Shown: piece by piece, positions 24,495-35,343 of the stretch
Position numbering within the stretch: the stretch's first letter is position 1
How the letters are laid out: the number at the start of each line of letters is the position of its first letter
Assembly (NCBI GenBank): GCA_900155495.1
Contig: FTLJ01000306.1
Location: 1-64,000, forward strand
From: Porogramme epimiltina
Lineage: Eukaryota; Basidiomycota; Agaricomycetes; Polyporales; Polyporaceae
Reading direction: 5' to 3'
Length of the DNA stretch: 64,000 bases
Made by a program: the position numbers and the translations under genes
Notes under the pieces: model-generated
What the model was told of the DNA's origin: nothing
What the model saw: the letters and a program-made list of their open reading frames with translations, nothing else
Databases searched by the model: none

Positions 24495-26377
24495 TCACCG
24501 CATCGTGACCAGCTCTGCACAAGACCAATCAGCCAAACGCGCAAAAAGACAAGCAGAAAAAAAAGCGGGCGGCACTCACCCTCGGCCGACGTCGGGTGGA
24601 TCGCGACGGTGTTGTCGAGGTCGTCCTTGGTCGCGCCCATCTTGACGGCGACGCCGAAGCCCTGCATGACCTCGTCCGAGCCCATGCCGATGATGTGGAT
24701 GCCGACGACGCGCTCCTCGGGGCCGACGCACACGAGCTTGTACACGGACGGCTCCTTGTGCTCCTCGGGCACCATCGAGAAGTAGAGCGCGCGGAACGAG
24801 GAGCGGTAGATCTTCACCGCGTCGTCGCCGTACTTTGCGCGCGCCTCGGGCTCCGTGAGGCCCACGGTGCCGATCGTGGGGTGTCTGCGGGGGGCGCGCG
24901 GTCAGTTTATAGCAGCGAATGGTTAATGGGGGGGAGCGACGCACGAGAAGACGACGGTGGGGATGTCCTCGTAGCTCAGCTTCTGGTCCTTGAACTTGGC
25001 GGGGCCGAAGAGGCGGTTCGAGAGGCGGCGCGCCGCGGCGATCGCGACGGGCGTGAGGAGCGCGCGGCCCGCGATGTCGCCGAGCGCGGTGATGCCCGCG
25101 ACGCCCGTCTCCTGGAACTCGTCGACGACGACGTCGCCCTTCTTGTCAAGCTTCACGCCGAGCGCCTCGAGCCCGAGGCCCTCCGTGTTCGCGTGCCGGC
25201 CGATCGCCCAGATGAGCGTGTCGACCTCGAGCGTCTCCCCGCTCGCGAGGTGCACCGTCAGGCCCTGGTTCTTCACGCCCTCGACCTTGGCGACCTTCGC
25301 GCCGTGGCGGAAGTTGATGCCGGTGTGCTTCATCCAGTTCGTGAGCGTCTCGCCGAGCGTGGGGTCGAACGTGCGGAGCACGGTCTCGCCGCGGATGAGC
25401 ATCGTCACGTCTGAGCCGAGCGTGTGCAGCACGCCCGCGAGCTCGACCGCGATGTAGCCGGCGCCCACGACGGCGACGCGCCGCGGCTGGTCCGCGAGGT
25501 CGAAGAAGCCGTCTGAATCGATACCGAGGCTCGCGCCTGGGATCTCATCCTCACTGGGTACAGTCGGCCTGCCGCCCGTGGCGACGCAGACACGGTCCGT
25601 GTTGAGCGTGTACGTCGACCCGTCCGGGCGCGTGACCTCGACCACGGACGGGGAGACGACGCGCGCGGTGCCGTGGTGCTGCTCGACGCCCTCCTTGTCG
25701 ACATTGCGGTCGTAGATGCCGTTCAGGCGCTGGATGTAGGCGTCGCGGAGGGGCTTGAAGGTCGACCAGGAGAACTGGGGCGCGCCGATGCCGGGGCCCT
25801 TGAATTGGTAGCCCTCCGCATGGCGGATCTTCTCCGCGATGTCTGCGGCATGCCACATGATCTATAGGTGAAGGGGTGAGCTAGCGCGAAGGGTCGCTCT
25901 GAGGTGGCTCCATACTTTCTTCGGGACACATCCTGGATAATGACGGTCAGCGCGACTCAGAATGACGTAACGAAGCCACTCACCGACGTTGACGCAAGTA
26001 CCACCGAGGCGTTCAGAGCTCTCGATCAGGGCCACCTTGGCGCCATATGAAGCCGCTCTGCGCTATGGGTATTGGTGAGCATGGCCGAAGCCGTAGGAAA
26101 AGACGCGCGCGCGCGAAGGGATGGCATAGTGCTGCCCACAACTCGGGTATTCGCGGGTTCGAGATATCCTCATGATCCTCTATTCAGACATGGAAACACG
26201 TCTTGTTAAGCATTTCCCAGGATACAGTCATTTTGCGTCCCGTACCGCCTTTTTCTCCCTCGCGCACGCAATGAATAGCACCAAAGGACGACTTACCGAG
26301 CCAGCAACACCGCCGCTACCCCCGCCGATGAAAACAATGTCATACTTTTCCTGGCCGGGCTTAGTAACGGGCGGCAT
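24495..26377 (-). CDS. GLR1: Glutathione-disulfide reductase
   Basis: Six predicted exons (26297-26377, 25984-26062, 25916-25932, 24945-25861, 24580-24884, 24495-24514) give 472 aa, the family's usual length. The enzyme reduces GSSG to GSH with NADPH and FAD. Visible signatures: FAD-binding IGGGSGG (residues 17-23); redox disulfide C50-VNVG-C55 followed by VPKK, assembled across two splice junctions; NADPH-binding [11 protein letters not shown] at about 190-200; the second FAD motif ALGDIAG; and the C-terminal HPTSAEE (H461, E466), completed by the last 20-nt exon. The 17-nt third exon is unusually small, and the first intron (234 nt) is long for this genome. No clear mitochondrial presequence precedes the ATG used. 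The gene lies inside the spacer of the inverted repeat, facing the 20133 gene. Confidence 0.96.
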
Positions 26378-28882
26378 GTTTGTAACCGGACTGCCTGTAG
26401 AGAACGCGCGTGTAATCTATACGGTTCACGTTGAGTGCGTCGCCCGCGCGCGGTGGGAAGAAGAGCGGGAAACTGACCTGGAGAAGACGGCGGGAAGCAA
26501 TGGTGGAAGAACGGAGGGGAGGGGAGAGGCGGAAAGCGAGGATCGATGAGGAAGCCAGGGCGACAGGTATTATATAGGGAGTGGGATTGAACTAGGGTTT
26601 ATAAGTTAGTGAAGAAGGCAATGCCAGGTAGGGTTTTGGTAAGGGATGGGTAAGCACGCGCTCCCTCGTTCGCCGGTTTCTCTCGCACAACGCTCGCTAA
26701 GCTGGCGATGGCGAATGCTCGGGCGCCTGCTCTGCGCGTGTCGTCACGATCACGTGTGCCTCACCTGAGTCCGATCCCCTCGGGTTGCGCTCTCTCCTCT
26801 TACTACTCACAAACACGGTCACAGGTAGGTCGCATCCTCGCATATTGGTAAGCTCCGGGCTGAATTCTGTCTGTCTCCACTAATATAGATCAACTGTGGC
26901 TGTTCTTCAACTGGTCTGCTGAGCAGGAGTTGATGGAGAGAGCCCGGCCAACGTGGGATCCCCCGAATCGGGCCCGGCCTCCACCAAGATCCAGTTGTCC
27001 AACTGGTGACTAGCTCTTAGGATAGGGTCCACGTGCCATGATCACTCGGATTCACTCCTGTCTGTTGTATCTCTTCTCCATGCCCCTCGCTTTGAGACGA
27101 AAGATATCCAGAATACAAGACCGGCCCGAGCTCAAATTTCCTTGTGAATCAGAGTTTCCCTGATTGTCGTCGTGTTAATCCCCACCTATGAAGATCCCAA
27201 TCACTAGCTGTTTTCATTTTGGACAGAAGACACATAGTGTAATTACGTCTGTATCGACGAACGGTCCGTGCCCAGTCTTTCTTGCCTCACTCTTACAGCG
27301 TGTACTGAAACGTCTATGATAGGGCCCCTCCTTCCATTAGAGGCGGACTTCGCGGTGCGTTCTCGAGGACTGCTGATATCTCCGGATCTTTCAGCTTTCA
27401 CAGATCGTCCGCGTAAAAGAGGCAGATGTGCACGCGACTAATCGCAATCTACTGCACCATTTTCGCGATCCGAGGCCGTATGACGAGGCTCACTCGCGCC
27501 GTTCCTTTGTTCGACTTTAGTCTCGGGATGTGCCAAGTTTTGTTCACATTACGACGAAATTCACAGAGAGACCTCCCGCGTCGCGACGGAGGTGCATCCC
27601 GCCCTCCGCGCTCCCTCATTCCGCCCCCGCTTCCCATGGCCAGCCACACCGCCGCTTCCTCCCACTCAGCCCGCCACGGCCGGCCGGCGGCGCGCCAGGA
27701 CTTATCTCTCCTCAATTGCACCCCCGCGCTTCTCACAGGCACGAAAAATCCCAGCGCGACCGTCTCGCCCCCGCCGCCACGTTGCGAGCCACGCCCCCAA
27801 TACAGCCCCCCCGTCTTCGCGTCCCGCGCCGATAATCGATCCGCCCGATCCACCCATGCCCAGTGGCGCTGCTGCGCCCCGCGGGCACGCCGCGCACACA
27901 CGCCTCGCGCCCGAACCCTGCACGTCCTTCCTCCATTGTCCACCGCGTGGGCGCGCGCGACCCCGGACAGCCATTCATGCCGCGCCCGCGCGGACACGCG
28001 CCGCGCGTCGAGGACGCGCAGGGCGGGTCGAGGCGCGCCTTCCCGCCTTCTGGGACGTCCTCGCGCCTTCTTGAACGTCCTCGCGCGACGCGGCGTGCCC
28101 TTCTCGAAGGAGGCCGGGCGAGTGGGGGAATGGAAGTTGCTAGGGTGCGCGCCACAATGCTCATCTCCTAGGCTTATGCGAATTGGATTTAGGGCCCTAG
28201 AGGCGGATGTGCGCGATCGAGGATCTGGGGTCAGGGTTTTTGCCCTTGCCGCCAACCCAAGGGGCCGCTGGGAAGAAGCGCAACATCCGACCCGTTTGTA
28301 TGTGCGAAGTTCTATGACGTGCTGCAGCCATCGTGCCATAGGGGTCGGATCGAACGTATCGCGGGCCAAGGGCGGTTGCTGCGGTGTACTGCGATATAGG
28401 GGTCCAAGAGACGCAGGCTTGTATCTGGAATTTGTGGCGCATCGTTTGACTTAACCGTATAAAAACATTGCTGCAAGGGCGCTCATATACGTGGTGCAAC
28501 TAGCGAAGTAATCTGAATGAACTCCTTGCGCTTCCTATTCTCATCGACTTGTCGCTCCCCCACGCAGCGCACCGCAATGTTGATCCCAACCGTGTCCCCA
28601 CGAAGTTTTCATCGTCGGGTGTAAGGGAGGGCTATTGAGGCGCAGAAGTCGGACGGGCCAAGTATTCGGGCTCGCAGCGAACTCGGATGAATAGGAACGA
28701 GCTACTGCCGTGTACTACTACACATGACTGCATCCAAAAAAACTCTCAAAACACCCCAAAACCATAATACACGCCCGAGTTATTTCGAGTGCCGATATAT
28801 GCATATAATCCTTCCACGGACTCGCCTGGAAATAAGATGCGCTACGCTAGCAGCACCCGCGCCTCGAGCCCGGATTGCTCCC
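26378..28882. other. Intergenic, GLR1 promoter to MYND gene B'
   Basis: About 2.5 kb without a supportable gene. The part next to GLR1 is its promoter. From about 27735 onward the DNA is the inner end of the right inverted-repeat arm, GC-rich and homologous to 7690-8840. The middle (26700-27400) has average composition and shows nothing I can name. Confidence 0.5.
26568..26577 (-). promoter_or_regulatory. TATA-like element upstream of GLR1
   Basis: Reading on the minus strand, CTATATAATA lies about 190 bp before the GLR1 ATG at 26377. Position and sequence suit a TATA box with a leader of roughly 150 nt. No start site can be read from sequence alone. Confidence 0.45.
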
Positions 28883-30050
28883 TCAGTCCGGGGACAGGTC
28901 GGCATTGAAGGCCAGCACAGACCGTACGTCGATGTTGGTGGTCGGCATCTTCCCCAGTCTTCCGCCGCTCGCATCTACCACGGAGGCCCAGTCCCAGCCC
29001 GCCTCGCGCGCCCACCGCCACCTGTTCTTCACGAACGTGTACTTCCCGGCCGCGCCGTGCGGTTGCGGCCGCGACGCGTCCTTCGGCGCGCGGAAAACGA
29101 TCCCCTGGTTGACCGCGGTCGAGTACAAGGCGAGCGTGTCCTTGAAGACCCCGCGCGCTGCGGGCTCGCCGCCGACCTTGGCCGTAACCGCGCGCGACGC
29201 GCGCGAGACGGGGTACACGGCGCTGAACGTGACGCCTGTGCCCTCCACGGCGAACACGGCGGGGACGCACCCGAGGAGGTTCGGCCGCGCTGGGCCGCGC
29301 ATACTAGCGTGCCGTCTCGCGCACTGCTCCTGCAGGAACGGCCACTGCCCGCTGATCCACTCGTAGCGGTCCTTGTCCGTGAGCTGCGCGAATCGAATAC
29401 GGAACGCCGTTGCGGGGTTGCCCAGGCCCTGCGAGTCCGGGCTCTCCACGCCCGCCTGCTGCGTGGATGCGACGCTGAAGGTGACCGCGCGCCGCGCGTC
29501 GGCGACGGTCTTGTCTGGGCGGTCCTTGTGCACACGCACAGTCATGGTCGCGATCACCTTCAGCGCCTCGTCTTGTATAAGGACCCATGTCTTGATCCCT
29601 TCAATGAGTGACTGGGGCGTAGGGAAGCCCGTCGCGTCCTCTAGAGTGGACTGGATGTCGGATGTACGGCACAGGGACCTGATCGGCGCGAGCCAATGTA
29701 AGCCAGGTATGGGAAATGGAATTTGAGATAGCATGACTCACTTGTGGGTTGGCCATGCTCTCTTCTGGCACTCCTTGCTGCAGTACATCGCCACGCCGCA
29801 CCCAGCACAGCGCTTCAGCTGAGTCTTGTCGTCAGCTTTTTGCTTACAGTGGTCGCACAGTCGTGCACTCTGAGGAGGATGAGCCGCACGAGGGCCGGTT
29901 TGACTAGTTCCAAAGAAGTCTTGTTGCGCATATATAAGTCCGCTACGATATCGGGTCAGTGTTGCTGTCCGAGACCTTGAAGCGTTGAAAGAGAACGTAC
30001 TCGTCTTCTACGCTCTCGATCCGGCCATTCTGTGCGGGCGCGGAGGACAT
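28883..30050 (-). CDS. MYND-type zinc-finger protein B' (right arm)
   Basis: Predicted exons 30001-30050, 29742-29867 and 28883-29678 give 323 aa, the mirror copy of gene B. The finger ligands, the phase-2 intron between the last histidine and cysteine, and the C-terminal Trp signature (NRWRWAREAGWDWASVV) are all kept. In this copy the codon after the predicted first donor is TAC, not TAG, so an unspliced reading continues further here than in B. By eye the two proteins are roughly 80-85% identical and neither has a stop or frameshift in the main exon. Function unknown. Confidence 0.8.
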
Positions 30051-30901
30051 TTCTCAGAGTCCGATATACATCCGTTTAAGTCCGGGAGTAAATTGATGTC
30101 CGTTGTAAAGAGAGCCCAGTGCGTGAGGGTAGATCTGAGAAACAGCGCGAGTAGCGTGATAAGAGTAAGATAGCAACGTTACGTAAGAGGTAGAGGAGGG
30201 CACTAAACAATGTAGTCGAATCATCAAGGCTCCCACATGGAACCCCTTGACCCGTATCGGGCCGGTAGGTGCGCATTTAAGGGATACTCTCCCCCTACCG
30301 AAGTCCTAGCTCCTCCACCTTGCGCTGCGCTGTTAGGAATTTTAGAGGATCGTCGAGATGCGCTCGGTTCCATACGCCGTCCTTCATGAATCCCCGCGGA
30401 AGTAGCAGCGAAGCTCAGGGACGGGCCATGAAAATCAACGAACGCCGGCGCAGCTGTATTGAACGGCACCCTGAAGACCTGCAAATCAACTGCGGGCAAA
30501 GGATATCGTCAGCCGCGGCACAGCAAGTGCCAGGAGCCAGGAGGCGCACTCGCACCTCGACGCGTGCAGCGTAGGCTCTCCATTTGCTGCGTTTAACTTT
30601 ATTTGTGCGAAGATCCGCAAGTTTGAATGGGTGCACAGCAAGAAAAAGAGAACATGTTGAGACCATGATCATCAATTAAAGAACATTTTGAATGGAGGGA
30701 GACGGCGGAGCACGGGAAGGGGCGCGCTGTGCAATTGGACATGACAAGCCAGGACCTCCTGCGGTCGACGTGCAAATCGGCCTCCACCATATATCCATCA
30801 GCGAATGAAAGCGCAGTCCGTGTTTGATAACCTCCAATCCTACAGCTCGCCTGCGCATATAGTCAGTGTACGATCTAGAAAACGTTGACAAGACTGACCC
30901 C
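30051..30901. other. Intergenic between MYND genes B' and A'
   Basis: Mirror of 5674-6512. No gene seen; it holds the promoter of B' (which has an A/T-rich block in its leader) and the terminator of A'. Confidence 0.5.
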
Positions 30902-31952
30902 TTAAACAAACATTCCACAAATCACCAAATCTGGCACGGGCAGCCCCGACCTGAGGCCTTCCAACATCGCGAGGCGTCCGCATGACGGCTGCCCATAATA
31001 GTATTCCCCCCAATCTTCGAACAGGGGCGCCCACGTCCACTGCTTCTGCACGCGAGAGTATTTCCCTGGGACCGCGACCGCGTTGTACAGCTTCCGGAGC
31101 GGGAGGCCAGTGTCGAAGCTCTGCAGCGCGATTTTGAGGAGGTCCTCCAGCGCGACGCGGAAGGTGTCCCGGTTCATCCCAGGCGGCAGGACCAATGCCG
31201 GGGTCTTCGTGCACAGCTGCGACATCACGCAGAGGTTGCTTGCGTTGGTGCCCTCGACGCTGCACATGACGACCATCACGCGTTCCCGTTCGTCAATATC
31301 CGGGAGGGGCGCGGCCGTGGGGATCTCCATTTCCATGGCAAGCCACCGCTCGATTTGGGCGACGCTCTCAGCCCTGGTCAGGCCGGTCTGCCGTGCCAAG
31401 TCGTCGGGCGAGAGAAACTCGAGCTTGGCGAAGGTGAACGCGCGTGACGGGTCGCGATGTGTGCCGCGCCGGGCAGTGGCAGAGTGTACGGCTCGGAAGG
31501 TGAACCTCGCGAAGTGGTGTTCCTTCATGCGCTCGGGGTAGCTTGCGCCGTATTTGAGGAAGGCGCCGACCTTCTCGGCTTTGAAGATCGCCCACCGGTG
31601 CGCTTCAACGTACGTGGTGAGGGCTTGGAGGACCTCTGATTCAGAGTCGTGGAAGGCGTTGACTGATACGATGGACGGTGCGGGACGGCAGAATGCCCTG
31701 GACGGCAACAGGATATCAGGCGAGTGAGCCTATCCGCAGGAGTACACTGGTGTTGAAACACCATACGCACTTGTGAGCTGGCCACATGGCCTTCTGGCAT
31801 GCTTTGCTGCAGTATGAAGGAGGTTTGAGGCAGCCCCCAGTGCAGCGTTTGAGCGGGTGTTCTTCGCTGTGCGGCTTCAGACAGTTGTTGCATTCGAGAA
31901 TTTGAAGTAAAGGAGAGTCCATCCAGGCACCGCCTGATGGGACGACGTCCAT
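30902..31952 (-). CDS. MYND-type zinc-finger protein A' (right arm)
   Basis: Predicted exons 31771-31952 and 30902-31697 give 325 aa, the same length and exon structure as gene A. The finger is intact (ECNNC...KRCTGGC...YCSKAC...HK, then TFC after splicing). The C-terminal region keeps LEDLLKIALQSFD and KQWTWAPLFEDWGEY. Between the arms, one ~115-bp stretch (here 31427-31541, in A 5044-5158) is almost identical at the DNA level while the flanking coding sequence is clearly diverged. A' is divergently arranged with gene C across 1.19 kb. Function unknown. Confidence 0.85.
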
Positions 31953-33141
31953 GGTTAGTAGTTCTCGATGATGAGTGTTGTAAGGCTGTTGTTGTTGTGG
32001 ATGGCGTATACATGTGACCCTGGTGCTTCCCTCGTGTTGGTCTCGACAAGCACGCTCGTCCCCAGTGCAGTAAGATTTTGTGGAAAGGGCAAAAGCGCAG
32101 CGCTTCTTTGTTAGCATTACGACGGGCATGGGCCCATATATGGGTACCAGGCATGGTACCTGGGATAATGGACCGGACGTGGTCACCCACGCCTGGCCAT
32201 GTCACTGCCATATTCCGACCAAGAATAGACAAAATTCCTCAGTGGCCCGCCTGCCTTTTAGGCCAAATCGCCCGGGAAAAGCGGGAAAAAGTATGCCTGT
32301 CCCAGGTCGGGATACGATCGTGAATCGTGACGTGGACGGTGGCAGGCCAACACTCCAAAGCCATTTTCGTCACATGTTTCGTGCTGTGGTATCGGCGCCA
32401 TGCCCGTCGTGCATAGGACTCCCCGACAGTCCTGCTCAGATCGAGAGTGTGTTAGATTCTCGGGTGGGCACACTGGGAAAGAGGAGCGAAGAGCGAATAT
32501 CTTGGCTCACGCATCGCACGGCTGGCATGTTAACGGCAAATCACCGTAATATAAGCGCCGTCAGCTTCCTTTGGAGGCATCGCTATGTTGATGGCTCGCC
32601 GCACGCAAGAGGTCGGATGAGCGGGCCAAACCAGGTTGGAAGGTTAGGCCAAGATGGGTAGCAGGAGTATATGGAAGAGAAGGAGAGGGGTCTTGATAAG
32701 CGGAATTCAAAAAAAACTTGTCCTCTTTAGGAACATGACCGCTGACGTGTTTCATCGTACGTAAACATATTCGCACTGTTGGCCGGCGTCTATGGAAGGC
32801 ACTTTCGAACAACCATGGAGTGCTACTCTTTGTCCGTGGTGTTATCACCTGTGAGGAAGATGATAAAACATTCCTTGTATGTGAACTCGCTTTCTTTTCA
32901 GGATGGTGTGCAGTACTCAAAGGTTTTCTAGCACCCAAGATTTTGGTTAAGCCTCGGCCTCACTGCTACAAGCAGCCGCATTACGTGTCTGGTCAAGAAC
33001 TTCCTCGAGCAACGTGGATCCGCCGTGTACACGATCTGGCAATGATAACCTCCAATTCCTCATATCTGTGTCGCTCGACGGCGCCCGCTCTTGCCAGTGA
33101 TCTCAACTAGCGGCGTATCACCCATCACCCCTACCCGCAAG
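31953..33141. other. Divergent promoter region between MYND genes A' and C
   Basis: The A'-proximal part is the mirror of the gene A promoter, including the CArG-like palindrome at 32134-32143. The C-proximal part (32760-33141) is the start of a tandemly duplicated unit and recurs before gene D. No gene is evident; an open frame over 32820-33110 has a paralogous open frame in the left arm but lacks any recognisable feature. Confidence 0.55.
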
Positions 33142-34226
33142 ATGGAGTTTATGGCCCTTCGTACAACTTGTAAAGACCATGCAGAACACTGCCTTCGCTG
33201 TTTGCTTAAGAAGAACGACCACCTGGACCCCGCTCCTGCAGGAGAATACTGCCAATACTGTGGAACCTGCGGCGAATTTGCGACATTGAGGGGGAAAGCT
33301 CTCAAGAAATGCGGCGGTTGTGGCATCGCGGCGTACTGCAGCAAGGAGTGTCAGAAGAAGGACTGGAAGATGTTACACAAGTGCGCCCCCTACCTCTCTC
33401 TAGATCTTCATTGATGGCTGATGGAATTTTTCATCTCGGTCCCCCTAGAACGTCTTGTCGCTCAAAGCGCACGGGAGCACGAGGCCCTGACGGAGACGCG
33501 GTAGAGGGGAGCGGTTTCTCGAGCAGGATGGCCCTCTTTGACACGCTCTCGAAGTGGATGAGAGTCCACGAGTCCACGCTTATGCTGATGGCCAACACCG
33601 CGGCGTCAATTTACGGCATCAACGAACTACTCGAGTCCCGCTCCCGCCTCCTCCTCATCACACTATGCCCTCACCACGACAACCGACCCTTCGATGGGAA
33701 CCCCGCATCAGGATTCGAGTTCATAAACGCCCATCTTGTATCCCGGGAGGTGCTTGGCGCGATCGTGAACGACGCCGACATCGTATTCGACCAAATCATG
33801 CAGGCGGCAGACAAGACGACGGAAACGACGCGCAAGACTATGCTCGACCCGGGTTACGTCCTGGGGGTACTACCCATACTCTTCGCCATACGTTCCTGCA
33901 AGTTTTGCCATTCCGCGTTTTACGCCATCAATCGTAGGCGCAAGGGAATCCGCCCTATGAGGGTAGAGAGAAGCATGATTCTCAACGCCTTGATGGACCT
34001 CCTCATCTTGAAGATTATTGGAGAGGGACACGTCCTCAATAGCCTGAGCATTAGCCCAATGGGCGGCCCGTTTCCCATCCTAGTCGGCAAGATGGTTCAG
34101 ATCAAGAAGAAGTGGAAGTGGGAACAAATAGAGTGGGATTGGGATACGGTGTTCGAAGAAAGCTTTAGTAAGACCGGTTCCACTATGTCGTGGCGGAAGG
34201 TTTTGGAACTCGAGGCTTGGGGTTGA
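33142..34226 (+). CDS. MYND-type zinc-finger protein C
   Basis: Predicted exons 33142-33380 and 33449-34226 give 338 aa. The N terminus has an extra Cys/His-rich stretch (HCLRCLLKK) before the finger YCQYCGTCG...LKKCGGCGIAAYCSKECQ, and the final HxxxC is again created by splicing a phase-2 intron (68 nt). The remainder includes FSSRMALFDTLSKWMRVHEST, a moderately hydrophobic block VLGVLPILFAIRSCKF, and near the C terminus IKKKWKWEQIEWDWDTV, the clearest example of the Trp signature. It is a tandem paralogue of gene D and a more distant relative of A and B. Function unknown. Confidence 0.85.
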
Positions 34227-35343
34227 CCAGTGATGAATGCGGGTGTGTACATCCTTCGCGGGCTCTACAGTTTTCATTTAGCAATAAACTGATCTTTGCG
34301 CGGCTGCCAGGTTGTCACCGGACCCTAGTATGATACGCACCGATACTCGTCATCCCTGCATGCAGCGTGGACTTTGACCACAAAAGCTATAGTTACTGCC
34401 ATCCGTTGTCTCGCATCGGTCACCCAGCCCGTCTTGTGGTTCTGCCCTAACATCCGATCTTCCAATGCCTTTTTGCTAAACGCTGCTACGCGCATGGCAT
34501 CGCATACCTATGACTGCTCCCATTTGTGTCCAATGTGGTTTTTTTGATGTATTAGGCGTGTAACGAAGTCGACGGGTATATTCTCTGTTGCCTACAAAGG
34601 ACTCCTCGTCCGAATGACGCAGGCAGGCAACCCGATACCGGCACCAGTGCCCCCATCGCATCCCACGCATCCAGATACGCACACCTAGAAATTGAGGCCC
34701 TATAGTGTCCTGTACGTACGCCCACACGCTGCCCACACTCGCGCTCGCACTCACAGTCACGATGGTGGGTGGGAGGCGGGAGGGCGCTCGCGCCCATTGG
34801 CGCGTCATCGTTCCGAAGCTGCGATGGCGCCCACGACACCCTTCGTTGCTCTCTCCGCGAACCCCGCGCCGCCCCCACCCATCTGCCACGGCTCGTGTGC
34901 GACCTCGAGCGCACTCCCCACCTCCCTGAACGCTGCACATAAGCATATTCGCACCGTTGGCCGGCGTGTGTGGAGGACGACACTGTCATCGAACACTATG
35001 GATGTCAATGTTCCGTCGGGACTCTGCGGTGTTATCATCTGTGACAGAAACGATGAAGCGTCATTTCAGTCCCTGTACGTGAATTCTTCATGGCTCCAGG
35101 ATGGCACGTGGTACTCAAAGGCTAGTAGATCTTCATTAAGCTCTGGTCCCATTGTCAGTGACTGCGAGTCTGCATTACGTGTTTAGCCACGAGCATCCGT
35201 GGGCAACTCAAGAAGGGGTTCCTCCGGGGCACACGATATAGCAATGATAAGCCCCGACTCTCCATTTCCATACCGCTCGATGGTGCCCGCACATATCATC
35301 CCCTCTAACTAGTCGTACACTACCTGTCCCGCCCGCTCAAGAA
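34227..35343. other. Intergenic between MYND genes C and D
   Basis: Contains, in order, the gene C 3' region with an AATAAA at 34283-34288 (57 bp after the stop, a plausible polyadenylation signal), the orphan beta-glucanase fragment, and the duplicated upstream region of gene D (about 34945-35343). Confidence 0.6.
34600..34935 (-). pseudogene. Orphan 3' fragment of the GH5 beta-glucanase gene
   Basis: On the minus strand this segment resembles the last ~110 codons of the gene at 36793-39437. Shared stretches include EVGSALE and EPWQ-GGGGAG, the tail of proline-rich residues, and a final PVSGCLPAS-like end. No upstream exons, start codon or catalytic region are present, and the frame is interrupted relative to the parent. 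It is a by-product of the tandem duplication that made genes C and D. Confidence 0.8.

Larger units (their letters stand above)
27735..32945 (-). repeat. Right arm of the ~5.2-kb inverted repeat
   Basis: Mirror partner of 3620-8840; it carries MYND genes B' and A' on the minus strand with the same exon lengths, apart from one codon fewer in B'. The match extends from the shared GATCGATTATCGG block at 27825-27840 to the AAGATTTTGGTT stretch near 32945. Outside that point the sequence continues without a break into the gene C promoter, whereas the left arm stops at the LINE, so the right edge looks like the older configuration. Confidence 0.9.

Noticed and set aside
24596..25414. 272-codon frame antisense to glutathione reductase
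   Set aside because: Shadow of the well-supported GLR1 exons.
3620..32945. Inverted repeat as an assembly or haplotype artefact
   Set aside because: The arms differ at many sites and by a codon-sized indel, and each joins different unique DNA; an artefact would give near-identical copies.
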